From NCBI GenBank assembly GCA_017852615.1, contig JAFMKX010000009.1, positions 1,497 to 28,697 on the forward strand: DNA of 27,201 nt. The letters are read 5' to 3'. The stretch's first letter is position 1. Each line of letters opens with the position of its first letter. The translations under genes and the position numbers were made by a program. Under the pieces are notes generated by a model. It was not told where the DNA came from and ran no database searches. It worked only from the letters and a program-made list of their open reading frames with translations. Positions 1 through 7,282 of the stretch are shown here, one piece after another. The DNA comes from Pontimonas sp. Its GTDB lineage: Bacteria; Actinomycetota; Actinomycetes; Actinomycetales; Microbacteriaceae.

Positions 1-410
1 TCCCCCAGCCCTAAGCGAGACAGCATTGCAGCAGCACGGCGACGCGCTTCAGCGGGCCGTAGGCCCTGATACAACAGCGGGGTAGCAACATTGTCCACGG
101 CCGAAGTCAAGGGCAGAAGCTGAAACTGTTGAAACACGAACCCGATGGCCTTGGAGCGCAACGCAGTCAATTCGTTGTCATCCAGAGTGGAGATATCTCT
201 ACCCGAAATCTTGACGCTTCCCGCGGTGGGACGATCCAAACAGCCGATGAGGTTCATCAGGGTCGATTTACCCGAACCAGAGGGGCCCACGATGGCAACA
301 AATTCACCACGCTCTACCTTCAGGCTCACTCCCGCTAACGCGACAGTGGGAACCTCACCGGTTTGGTACTCGCGTCGAACGTTGCTGAGCTCAACAACGA
401 GATCAGTCAT
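1..410 (-). CDS. MacB-like ABC transporter ATPase (partial, C-terminus beyond window)
   Basis: The frame is open from an ATG at 410 to the window edge, giving about 136 residues. The protein begins MTDLVVELSNVRREYQTG and has a Walker A motif GPSGSGKST at residues 42-50. This is followed by an NLIGCLDRPTAG segment and a Q-loop (VFQQFQLLPLTSAVDNV), all typical of the LolD/MacB/FtsE class. The signature motif and Walker B would lie outside the window. The start overlaps the end of the upstream adaptor gene by 8 nt, so the two are probably translationally coupled. In this family the ATPase pairs with a FtsX-like permease, expected just downstream outside the window, and the adaptor. The substrate (peptide, lipid or drug) cannot be read from the sequence. 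The family call is firm; the transported molecule is unknown. Confidence 0.93.
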   Translation of the reverse strand, partial: MTDLVVELSNVRREYQTGEVPTVALAGVSLKVERGEFVAIVGPSGSGKSTLMNLIGCLDRPTAGSVKISGRDISTLDDNELTALRSKAIGFVFQQFQLLPLTSAVDNVATPLLYQGLRPAEARRRAAAMLSRLGLG

Positions 411-1689
411 TGTCGTCCCTCACGCGCTCAGGGGGTCCCCCAAAGCCGCCGGCGCCAGTGGCGGGAAGCGTTCCATCAGAGCCAGTCACAACCCGATCGC
501 CAGCCTCGAGGCCAGAAATGATCTCCACGTAGTAGCCACCGCGAATCCCAATGTCTACCGGGAGGGAGCGAATAGCGCCCTCAGCATCTTCCACCTGAAC
601 GATGTAGCCATCGCCCTGTTCGATCAGAGCGGTGACTGGTGCTGCGACGACGCCGAGGCGCTCTTCAGTGGTGATACTTGCTTGGGCGGTCATTCCTGCA
701 CGCAATCCCTGAGGAGCATTGGGAACGCTAATGGTGACTTCGTAGGTTGTCAGGGAGGATCCCGTGAGATCCACGCTTCCAAAAAGCGCCACTTCGGTCA
801 CTATCCCGTCGCGAACTTCATCAGGAATAGCATCAAATTCCAGTCGCACTGACTGGCCTTCGGTGATGCCCACCACTTCGGATTCCGCAAAATCGGCTTT
901 AACAACGAACTCATCGATCGCGGCTAAGACAATAAATCCAGAGGTCCCCTGCGTGCCCACAGACGTAGTCCCAATAGGCTCGCCCAGTTCCGAGGCAATG
1001 GCCACAATGGTGCCCGCAAAGGGTGCCGTCATGGTGGCATTGGCTAGGTTGACGTTCGCGGAGTCCAGGGATGCCTGAGCTGATCGCAGAGAAGCCTGAG
1101 CAGAGGCTTTCAAGGGGACATAAGCCTCAAGCTGACGCCTCGCCGTCTCCAACGAAGCCTCTGCCGTAACTTTCTGCTTTTGCGCTTGGAGTAACGCTAT
1201 GTGGTCGTTGGGCTGAGGGTATGCCGTGGAGGGGTACTGATCCACCACATTTTCAATGGCTAAATCAGCAGCGGTAATCGCTTGATCGGCAGCCGAAATG
1301 GCTTGCCTGGCTGAGTCACCCGAGGTTTCAGCATTAGCTACCGCAGACAGGGCTGAGGCAACAGACGCTTCGGCAGCGACAACCGCGGCCTGGAGGGAAC
1401 TCGTGTTGAGGCTTGCGAGAACCTGCCCCTCGCTCACCGTGTCTCCCACAGACACCAAGAGGGTTTCCAACGTAGCGGTGGCAGCTGCGGGGAACTGAAG
1501 ACCCAGCTCTTTGCTCGGGCTCACAGAACCCGACGCGGCAACCGTCACGTCAACGTCTCTGATCTGAACTTCCTCGGTCAGGAAGGTGCCCTCGGTGGAC
1601 GGGGCAAAACTTGCGGCAATACCGGCTCCGGCGCCAATGACAGCAACAGCGGCGACCACGCCGATAATGACCTTAGTTCGAGTCTTCAC
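403..1689 (-). CDS. HlyD/MacA-like efflux adaptor (membrane fusion protein)
   Basis: 428 residues starting at a GTG. An N-terminal membrane anchor (about residues 7-28, very Ala/Val/Gly-rich) is followed by a first half-lipoyl/barrel segment (about 45-95, with VGDTVSEGQVLASL). A long Ala-rich, predicted coiled-coil hairpin follows (about 97-215). The second half-lipoyl segment (TMTAPFAGTIVAI) comes next, then beta-barrel and membrane-proximal domains. The C-terminus is Gly-rich and short. This is the domain order of periplasmic adaptor proteins; in Gram-positive bacteria such proteins serve MacB-type ABC systems on the outer face of the membrane. It overlaps the ATPase gene by 8 nt. The ATP-driven export role is inferred from family and neighbour; no substrate is evident. 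Confidence 0.9.
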   Translation of the reverse strand: MKTRTKVIIGVVAAVAVIGAGAGIAASFAPSTEGTFLTEEVQIRDVDVTVAASGSVSPSKELGLQFPAAATATLETLLVSVGDTVSEGQVLASLNTSSLQAAVVAAEASVASALSAVANAETSGDSARQAISAADQAITAADLAIENVVDQYPSTAYPQPNDHIALLQAQKQKVTAEASLETARRQLEAYVPLKASAQASLRSAQASLDSANVNLANATMTAPFAGTIVAIASELGEPIGTTSVGTQGTSGFIVLAAIDEFVVKADFAESEVVGITEGQSVRLEFDAIPDEVRDGIVTEVALFGSVDLTGSSLTTYEVTISVPNAPQGLRAGMTAQASITTEERLGVVAAPVTALIEQGDGYIVQVEDAEGAIRSLPVDIGIRGGYYVEIISGLEAGDRVVTGSDGTLPATGAGGFGGPPERVRDDND

Positions 1690-1843
1690 AGATACGTCTC
1701 TCTGGTGGGGAAAATCAACCTCATAAGTATGTCAGCCACTGTCTTGGCACCACCTGATATCCCCCGGTGAAAAATCTAAGAGTCAGCTATGCGAAATCGA
1801 CAATGGGGCTGCTGCTCACCGCCAGGATGTGGGAGGCAAACGC

Positions 1844-1849
1844 TAGACT
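1844..1849 (+). promoter_or_regulatory. Candidate -10 element of leaderless orn mRNA
   Basis: TAGACT lies exactly 6 nt before the orn ATG, the spacing expected if transcription starts on the A of the start codon. No Shine-Dalgarno sequence lies at the usual distance, and no good -35 is visible. Confidence 0.55.
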
Positions 1850-1855
1850 GCCCCA

Positions 1856-2479
1856 ATGGCATCTCCCAGTAATGACCGTTTGGTGTGGATCGATTGCGAA
1901 ATGACGGGGCTCAACCCTGAAGTCGATGTGCTCGTCGAGGTTGCGGTCGTTATCACCGACTATGACCTCAACGTCCTCCACCCCGGAGTGGACCTAGTCA
2001 TCAAGCCTCCTCAGGCAGCACTGGATTCCATGGGAGATTTTGTTCGCGATATGCACACGACCAGTGGACTCATCACCGAATTAGATTCGGGCATGAGCCT
2101 GGAGGAAGCCCAAAGTGTGCTCCTGGACTACGTGAAGAACTATGTGCCCGAAGCGGGCGTGGCTCCTCTGGCCGGTAATACCGTGGGAACCGATCGCATG
2201 TTCCTTCAAAAAGAGTTACCACTGCTCCATGAGCACCTTCACTACCGCAACATTGATGTCTCTACGGTGAAAGAACTGTCCAAGCACTGGTACCCCAAGT
2301 CCTACTTCCACTCCCCCGATAAGAACGGTGGGCACCGAGCTTTAGCCGACATTCTCGAATCCATCCGCGAACTTGCTTATTACCGTCAGGCTGTCTTCGT
2401 CGATGCGCCGGGTCCCGAAACTACTGCGGTAAAAAAGATTCGAGAGTCCATTACTGACGAATGGGCCGAACACCTGTAA
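1856..2479 (+). CDS. orn: Oligoribonuclease
   Basis: 207 residues, normal for the family. Orn is the 3'-5' exoribonuclease that finishes degradation of 2-5 nt RNAs and linear dinucleotides such as pGpG. The DEDDh exonuclease residues are visible: D13 and E15 in WIDCEMTGL, D113 in AGNTVGTDRMFL, and H160 and D165 in GGHRALADI. The start fits the family N-terminus and sits 6 nt after a TANNNT box, suggesting a leaderless mRNA. tRNA-His follows 36 nt downstream, an arrangement also known from other actinobacteria such as Mycobacterium. The divergent neighbour is the efflux adaptor gene. Identification is secure. Confidence 0.97.
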   Translation: MASPSNDRLVWIDCEMTGLNPEVDVLVEVAVVITDYDLNVLHPGVDLVIKPPQAALDSMGDFVRDMHTTSGLITELDSGMSLEEAQSVLLDYVKNYVPEAGVAPLAGNTVGTDRMFLQKELPLLHEHLHYRNIDVSTVKELSKHWYPKSYFHSPDKNGGHRALADILESIRELAYYRQAVFVDAPGPETTAVKKIRESITDEWAEHL

Positions 2480-2491
2480 TACACTGGAAGA

Positions 2492-2512
2492 GTTATCTGC
2501 ACGCAAGATAAC
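2492..2512 (+). repeat. 7-bp inverted repeat between orn and tRNA-His
   Basis: GTTATCT and AGATAAC flank a 7-nt loop. The structure ends 3 nt before the tRNA. There is no following T-tract, so it may be a processing or pausing structure rather than a terminator. Confidence 0.45.
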
Positions 2513-2515
2513 CAT

Positions 2516-2592
2516 GGTGGGTATAGCTCAGTTGGTAGAGCGCCTGGTTGTGGTCCAGGAGGCCGCGGGTTCAAGCCCCGTTACTCACCCCA
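2516..2592 (+). tRNA. tRNA-His (anticodon GTG)
   Basis: A full cloverleaf can be drawn. The acceptor stem pairs 2517-2523 with 2582-2588, with one G-T pair. The anticodon stem CCTGG/CCAGG encloses the loop TTGTGGT, with anticodon GTG at 2550-2552. The T-stem GCGGG/CCCGT encloses TTCAAGC. A genomic G at 2516 opposite discriminator C2589 supplies the G-1 identity element of tRNA-His. The CCA end is encoded (2590-2592), and a run of six T (2594-2599) follows that could end transcription. The last 22 nt are antisense to the 3' end of the convergent kinase-like gene. Confidence 0.96.
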
Positions 2593-3083
2593 ATTTTTTC
2601 CACTGTGTCAGCGATGCGATCGCTGTGGTGAATCATCAAAAAGCGTTGTTCTTGCAACGCCCATCGTTGCCACTGTGCCTCAAAGCGCTCCCCGTCGCGT
2701 TGCACAGCGCGCTCGTGTCGCACCTGCTCAGGCGCATCTAAATAGACACTCACGCTGGCAAGGGGTAATGATTCCCGGCGAATGGCACCACAACCTTCCA
2801 CGATTAACTCGGTGTCGTGCGCAATCGTGACCCACTCACCCGGTGAGTGGGTAGCCCAATCCCAGCGTTGGTAGCGAGCAGGTAGTCCCTGAGAAATCGG
2901 AAGCAGAACCTGTGTGTAGATATGCCAGCTGCCGGCGTCTAACCCATCCCACCCGGGATACACCTCATCCAGGCTCACTACCTGCGCGCCACGGGCGCTC
3001 GCCAGCGAAGCCGCGTAGTGAGTTTTACCCGCACCGGATCGACCATCGATCAACGTAATGATGGGCTTAGGCGAGGACGGCAT
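2571..3083 (-). CDS. P-loop kinase-like protein (uridine kinase-like fold) in TPP-regulated operon
   Basis: 170 residues. A Walker A motif lies at residues 14-21 (GRSGAGKT) after a hydrophobic strand (ITLID). An LDEVYPGWDGLD segment follows, resembling the substrate-binding region of uridine/pantothenate-kinase-like NTPases. A later strand (ELIVEGCGAI) and a basic segment (RHERAVQRDGERFEAQWQRW) resemble a lid. It is the third gene of the operon behind the TPP riboswitch, and its ATG overlaps the end of the ECF fusion gene by 17 nt. Its stop codon and last seven codons are antisense to tRNA-His. The substrate is unknown; thiamine-related phosphorylation is only suggested by context. It may equally be a general nucleoside-kinase relative carried along in the operon. 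Confidence 0.85.
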   Translation of the reverse strand: MPSSPKPIITLIDGRSGAGKTHYAASLASARGAQVVSLDEVYPGWDGLDAGSWHIYTQVLLPISQGLPARYQRWDWATHSPGEWVTIAHDTELIVEGCGAIRRESLPLASVSVYLDAPEQVRHERAVQRDGERFEAQWQRWALQEQRFLMIHHSDRIADTVEKIGVSNGA

Positions 3084-5190
3084 TAAATGCTCCTGTCATC
3101 ACCGCGACGAAAACGGAAAGAACGCCAATGGCAGCACCGCCGATGACCCACCAGGTGTCGCTGAGGGTCCATCGAGACTGGCGATAGTGAGTTCGGGTGC
3201 GCTGAGCAGCAAAGCCGCGGGCCTGCATCGCGAGGGCCAGCGTTTCGGAACGCGAGAGCGCACTGACCAAGATCCCCACCACGGTGCCCACAGCATGACG
3301 GAGTGCAGAACCATCGCCGACACCCCTGGCACGCATCATCCAGCCTCGAATTTCACGATCGGAACTCACCACATCGAGTAAGCGAAGGGCAGCCAGCGCA
3401 CCCAGGACGAAATTTTCTGGCGCTTTCGCTTGCTGTGTGAGCGCATCGGCAAAACGGGTGGCATCCACTCGGGAAAGAACCACAACGGCGGGGACGCCGA
3501 TCGCCAGAATGCGCAGGGTGGTGGCCAGAGCAAGAGTCAGAGAACCCTGGGAAATGCTGACCAGCCACCACGCCCACAACACCTCACCGGAGCTTTGCCC
3601 ATACAGGGCAATGGTCACGCCGGATAAGAGAGCTGCTAGCCCAATCGGAGCCAAGCGCACACCCCATTGGGGAATGTGCGGTCGCATCACGATCATCAAC
3701 AAGGCCACACACCCCAGCGCAACGGAGGCAGAAACCACATCCAGGGTGGAAAGCAACGCCACCGCTGGCATGAGTGCGGCAGCCACGAGAGCCAGCGGGT
3801 TGGCACGAGCAAGCGGCGATGGCGAGGCCGCCGCGGGTGGGGGGACAGAGTCCGCCTCAACACGGGTCAGTTCATAGCTGCGAGCCTGCAGAGCTTCGAC
3901 CAAGGCAAGGTCGTGTGTGGCCATCACGATGGCCACCCCAGATTGCTGGAGGGCGCGTATCTGGGAGATCAGAAGGTGCCAGGAGGCATCATCCAAGGAT
4001 TGGCTGGGTTCATCAAGAACTAATAGTTTTGGCGAAGCCGCCGTGGCCACAGCCAACCCGAGTCGACGTTTCTCCCCACCGCTCAAGCTCAGTGGGTGCG
4101 CATTCGCCAGCCCCGAAAGCCCCCACTCTTGTAAAACACGCTCGGCGCGTGCCGCACCGACCACACTCGCAATTTCTGCGTCCACCCGAGAGGCCCTAAA
4201 AAGGTGTGCCGGATTTTGAGGAACGACGCCCACTATCTCGGCAAGCTCTTTCGAAGTGGCGTCATGCAGGTCACGGCCCCAGGTCACGCTGCCCGCATGA
4301 GGGCGCAGTACTCCAGCAAGAGTCATCGCCAGTGTTGTCTTGCCAGAACCATTAGGGCCAGTAATGGCAAGGATTTCGCCGGGGTTCACGTGCAGGCAAT
4401 GGGCATCGCCCAGGGGCGTAGTCCCATCCCTGCTGGTGATCACGTCATCGGCGACAAGGGCATCAGGGGAAGATTCGTGAGTTTGCAGGCCCTGTGAGAC
4501 AACGGCACGTGGTGCCTTTCGCTCCTGCGGGACCTCGGCGCTCTGTGGCGCCTGGGTTATCGAAACCACGTGCCCATCAGCAAGCGTGATGACCGTATCG
4601 ATAAGACCCCACCAGTGCGACGGGGTGTGGTCAATAATTACCAGCGTGGTGCTTCGATCCTGAGCTAGGTCGCTTACCGCAGAGATGACCTCGCGAACAC
4701 CGGCAGGGTCCAGAGCGCTAGTGGGTTCATCAAGAACCAATAAGCCTGGTGTCATCGCTAGGGCGCCTGCCAGTGTGACCCGTTGGCGCTGACCGCCAGA
4801 GAGGTGCCGGGTGGGGTGATCCCCCGGCATGTCGATTGAGACTTCACGCAACGCCTGATTAATCAAAGGCTGCATCGAGGCTGGATCAACCCCGGTGTTT
4901 TCTAAGCCAAACGCAACATCGTCATGGAGCCTGGACATGACGGTTTGGTCTTCGGGTTGTTGCAGCACGAGTCCCACGCGACTGGATCCCGATACTTCTA
5001 GGGATCCGGTGCTCACACCGTCATCAGGACTCTGGAGCAAACCGGCCAGGGCAAGACCGAAGGTGGTCTTGCCCGAGCCGGAGGCACCTAATACGAGGAC
5101 TCGCTGGCCAGGTTCGATACTCAGCGTGATGTCACTCAGGGCGCGACGATGCCGCCCGGGGAAAGTCCACCCAAACTCTGTGGCTTTCAC
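3067..5190 (-). CDS. Fused ECF transporter EcfA-EcfA'-EcfT (YkoD-YkoC type)
   Basis: 707 residues joining two ABC ATPases and a transmembrane T component. ATPase 1 has Walker A GASGSGKTT (35-43), LSGGQ (130-134) and LVLDEP (151-156). ATPase 2 has GPNGSGKTT (278-286), LSGGE (369-373) and VLDEP (391-395). After a Pro/Ala-rich linker (about 446-465) come several hydrophobic helices. These include two Ala-Arg-Gly coupling motifs typical of EcfT, in WMMRARGV and AMQARGF near the C-terminus. With the YkoE-like gene 23 nt upstream and the TPP riboswitch, it should energise uptake of a thiamine precursor, most likely hydroxymethylpyrimidine. The start is a GTG without an obvious Shine-Dalgarno sequence. 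The family is firm, the substrate inferred. Confidence 0.93.
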   Translation of the reverse strand: MKATEFGWTFPGRHRRALSDITLSIEPGQRVLVLGASGSGKTTFGLALAGLLQSPDDGVSTGSLEVSGSSRVGLVLQQPEDQTVMSRLHDDVAFGLENTGVDPASMQPLINQALREVSIDMPGDHPTRHLSGGQRQRVTLAGALAMTPGLLVLDEPTSALDPAGVREVISAVSDLAQDRSTTLVIIDHTPSHWWGLIDTVITLADGHVVSITQAPQSAEVPQERKAPRAVVSQGLQTHESSPDALVADDVITSRDGTTPLGDAHCLHVNPGEILAITGPNGSGKTTLAMTLAGVLRPHAGSVTWGRDLHDATSKELAEIVGVVPQNPAHLFRASRVDAEIASVVGAARAERVLQEWGLSGLANAHPLSLSGGEKRRLGLAVATAASPKLLVLDEPSQSLDDASWHLLISQIRALQQSGVAIVMATHDLALVEALQARSYELTRVEADSVPPPAAASPSPLARANPLALVAAALMPAVALLSTLDVVSASVALGCVALLMIVMRPHIPQWGVRLAPIGLAALLSGVTIALYGQSSGEVLWAWWLVSISQGSLTLALATTLRILAIGVPAVVVLSRVDATRFADALTQQAKAPENFVLGALAALRLLDVVSSDREIRGWMMRARGVGDGSALRHAVGTVVGILVSALSRSETLALAMQARGFAAQRTRTHYRQSRWTLSDTWWVIGGAAIGVLSVFVAVMTGAFNAVLA

Positions 5191-5213
5191 CGAAGCGGCA
5201 CCGTTGCTCGTTG

Positions 5214-5777
5214 TTAGGCTCGTAGCGCACCCGCCCTGACCAAGCCCTGGCGGATTCCCACACTGCCGAGTCCGGCCAAAAGTGCTCCGGACACTACAGA
5301 CGAGATGGCATAGATGGTGAAGAATCCTGTTCCCGCACCCGCGTAATAGAGGGTGAGATCCAGAGTCGCCATAGCCGCTGCCGAAACGGCACCCGCGGCA
5401 ATAGCCGCCGCTGCGTTCCAGACGCGATACGCCAAGAGGGCAAACACGATTTCAGCTCCTAGTCCTTGAACTACGCCATAGACCAGGGTCATCACACCCC
5501 ACTGGGTGCCAATGAGAGCCGATACGGTGGCGGCCAAAACCTCACCGTAAAGCGCGGCACCGGGGCGACGCACGATCAGCGCGGTGAGCAACCCACCCAG
5601 CAGCCACACGCCGTGGCCAAGGGCTTGGAAACCAGGCAAGAGTGCGCCTAAAGGTTCCAAGATGGGTACATTGGCGATGTTCCACAGGGCAAAAATGCCC
5701 CCAGAAACAACGCCGACGACGCTGGCGAGAACAATATCTCGTGGGCGCCAAGCAAAACGGTTAACTGGTGTATTCAT
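5214..5777 (-). CDS. ykoE: YkoE-like ECF S component (thiamine precursor binding)
   Basis: 187 residues from the ATG at 5777, chosen because AAAGG at 5785-5789 gives a 7-nt spacing; a TTG further upstream would add a few residues but lacks support. It is an integral membrane protein with about six hydrophobic segments. YkoE family hallmarks are visible, including WRPRDIVLASVVGVVSGG near the N-terminus, a GVWLLGGLLTALIVRRPGAA segment and YGVVQGLGAEIVFALLAYR. YkoE is the substrate-binding subunit of the YkoEDC importer; known members are tied to hydroxymethylpyrimidine or thiamine uptake by TPP riboswitches, as here. The ATPase and T subunits are encoded next in the operon as one fused protein. 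Confidence 0.92.
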   Translation of the reverse strand: MNTPVNRFAWRPRDIVLASVVGVVSGGIFALWNIANVPILEPLGALLPGFQALGHGVWLLGGLLTALIVRRPGAALYGEVLAATVSALIGTQWGVMTLVYGVVQGLGAEIVFALLAYRVWNAAAAIAAGAVSAAAMATLDLTLYYAGAGTGFFTIYAISSVVSGALLAGLGSVGIRQGLVRAGALRA

Positions 5778-5780
5778 TGT

Positions 5781-5789
5781 CGTGCCTTT
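5781..5789 (-). promoter_or_regulatory. ykoE ribosome-binding site inside a sequestering helix
   Basis: AAAGGCACG contains the Shine-Dalgarno AAAGG (5785-5789). Its GGCACG half (5781-5786) is perfectly complementary to CGTGCC at 5810-5815, the tail of the riboswitch region. That pairing would hide the ribosome-binding site. Confidence 0.6.
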
Positions 5790-5811
5790 CATCAACTGTT
5801 GTTGGATAGGG

Positions 5812-5915
5812 CACGGGATAGAGATGTCCTCCCTTCGCTGGCATGACCCAGATCAGGTTCGACGGTCGAAACCTCGCGGTTCCCTCTCAGTCCGAGCGAT
5901 ACGGACTCCCGTGTA
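5812..5915 (-). ncRNA. TPP riboswitch (THI element)
   Basis: The minus strand carries the conserved thi-box parts in order. These are CGGGAGTCC, a small hairpin (GTCC/GGAC), CTGAGAGGGA, a variable actinobacterial stem, GAACCTGATCTGG, GTCATGCCAGCG and AAGGGAG. These bind the pyrimidine and diphosphate of TPP. Downstream, TCCCGTG (5812-5818) can pair with CACGGGA (5907-5913) at the 5' edge of the aptamer. Its extension CGTGCC can instead pair with the ykoE Shine-Dalgarno region. This suggests translational repression by TPP. The element starts about 12 nt after the upstream glycosyltransferase stop codon, so its promoter must lie in that gene's 3' end; TAGACT at 5924-5929 is a weak candidate -10. 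Confidence 0.95.
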
Positions 5916-5926
5916 CACACAACAGT

Positions 5927-6754
5927 CTAGAGCTTTGAGTTCTCTCGCAGTTTCATGCTCCAGCGAAGGCCTTTTGCCAGGGGGTAGACACCCAGATAGC
6001 CCCACTGCGGAATCCGGAGGCGGCGGGTGCGTAAGCCGTGGTGGTCATAGGTTGTGTCAAAGCGCTTGACATAGGACAAGAAGTCTTTGGGGGAATCATC
6101 TACCCGCCGCGACGACATCCCGGTCACCATGGTCGGGGAATACACGATGGTGAAACCATCATCGAAAAGGTGCACAGAAAGATCAATATCTTCAAACATA
6201 TGCAGATCCGCGTCTAAACAGATGTCGTCTCGGACCGCTTCCCACGCAGTGCGCCGAAGAGCCATGTTGGTGCCAAAGAGGAAGTGATACTGCTTGACCA
6301 GGCGTGAAATCGCTTTCCTGGCGGAGTTATCAGCTTTAGCCATATAGCGACGCAAGGGCAGGTCGTAATAAATGACCGGTCCGGTCGCAGCATCGATGGC
6401 GGGGTCGAGAAATACTTTTTTAGTTTCTTCCACCCAGTTGGGTTCCAGCACGGAATCAGAGTCGATTCGTCCAATAATGTCGGCCGTCACGGCATCGAAT
6501 CCCATATTGCGCGTGGGGGTAATCCCCTGAGCCTCGTCTTGATGCAACACCCGAAGCGGCGCATCGGGAAATTCTTTCTGCATACCCCGCAAAATCACGT
6601 CGGTGGCATCGGTGGATTTGTTATCGACCACGATGATGTCATCAGCAGGAATGGTCTGACCCAGTGCCGCCAAGACACAGGCCCTAATAGTCTTCTCTTC
6701 GTTATACGCGGGGATAACAATGGCCAAGGTGGGCAGCGTTGCTGGTGAATCCAT
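5927..6754 (-). CDS. Family 2 glycosyltransferase
   Basis: 275 residues with a GT-A fold. The N-terminal strand AIVIPAYNEEKTIRAC is followed by DDIIVVDNKSTDAT and a DxD metal/nucleotide-sugar motif at D98-S99-D100 (GRIDSDS). The acceptor half has an EDIDLSVHLFDDG segment, matching the ED-type catalytic motif. No strong transmembrane segment is seen, so it probably acts at the cytoplasmic face. It likely transfers a sugar to a cell-envelope acceptor, which cannot be specified. A good Shine-Dalgarno (AGGAGAG) precedes the ATG. It follows the GNAT gene by only 11 nt and is probably co-transcribed with it. Confidence 0.9.
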   Translation of the reverse strand: MDSPATLPTLAIVIPAYNEEKTIRACVLAALGQTIPADDIIVVDNKSTDATDVILRGMQKEFPDAPLRVLHQDEAQGITPTRNMGFDAVTADIIGRIDSDSVLEPNWVEETKKVFLDPAIDAATGPVIYYDLPLRRYMAKADNSARKAISRLVKQYHFLFGTNMALRRTAWEAVRDDICLDADLHMFEDIDLSVHLFDDGFTIVYSPTMVTGMSSRRVDDSPKDFLSYVKRFDTTYDHHGLRTRRLRIPQWGYLGVYPLAKGLRWSMKLRENSKL

Positions 6755-6765
6755 GAGTTACTCTC

Positions 6766-7263
6766 CTACGCCACAGGTGCTTGAAGTAGTTGCACGACGA
6801 CAGAGCCACCTTTGGTGGCTTGTTGATCGACGTCGCCAAAGCCCATCCTGCGATGAAACCTCAGACTGCCGGGATTAGGCGGCTCCACATTGACTTCACA
6901 GGTGATGCTCTCGCGCCCGGCTTCTTTGGCCCACGCAAACACCGCCTCATAGAGTGCCGTTCCACCTCCGAGGCCTCGCGCATTATCGGATAACACAATC
7001 CGGTCGATATAGAGATAGTTCTCGTAATGGCGCTCAAAGAACCGGTAATTTTCGCTGTCGTAATCGAGCCCTGAATCCATTGCCAGAAGAAACCCCAGGA
7101 GTTCGTCACCGTCAGTACCCATGAGGCCCAGGGCAAGGCTCGAGAGGTCTAGGAGCTGCTGCATTGTCTCTTCGTCACACAGGGGCACGGCCGGCACGCC
7201 GGAATTATTGATAGCCACCAGTGAGGGAACATCCTCCAGGGTGAGGCTGCGAAGAGTGGTCAC
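6766..7263 (-). CDS. GNAT family N-acetyltransferase
   Basis: 165 residues from the GTG at 7263, which gives VTTLRSLTLEDVPSLVAINN, the typical start of the fold. The frame stays open upstream to a GTG at 7308 that would overlap the DUF427 gene, but those extra residues look non-coding. The acetyl-CoA binding motif A is seen as IVLSDNARGLGGGTALYEAV, followed by motif B with RFHRRMGFGDV near the end. GNAT enzymes move an acetyl group from acetyl-CoA to an amine; the acceptor here is unknown. It lies between the DUF427 gene (20 nt upstream) and the glycosyltransferase. The start is uncertain because no Shine-Dalgarno is well placed. Confidence 0.85.
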   Translation of the reverse strand: MTTLRSLTLEDVPSLVAINNSGVPAVPLCDEETMQQLLDLSSLALGLMGTDGDELLGFLLAMDSGLDYDSENYRFFERHYENYLYIDRIVLSDNARGLGGGTALYEAVFAWAKEAGRESITCEVNVEPPNPGSLRFHRRMGFGDVDQQATKGGSVVVQLLQAPVA

Positions 7264-7282
7264 CGCCCTATTCTGGCAGTTC

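Noticed and set aside
145..852. A 235-residue plus-strand frame across the MacB/MacA region
   Set aside because: The minus strand encodes clear ATPase and adaptor motifs over the same bases; the plus-strand product has no domain features.
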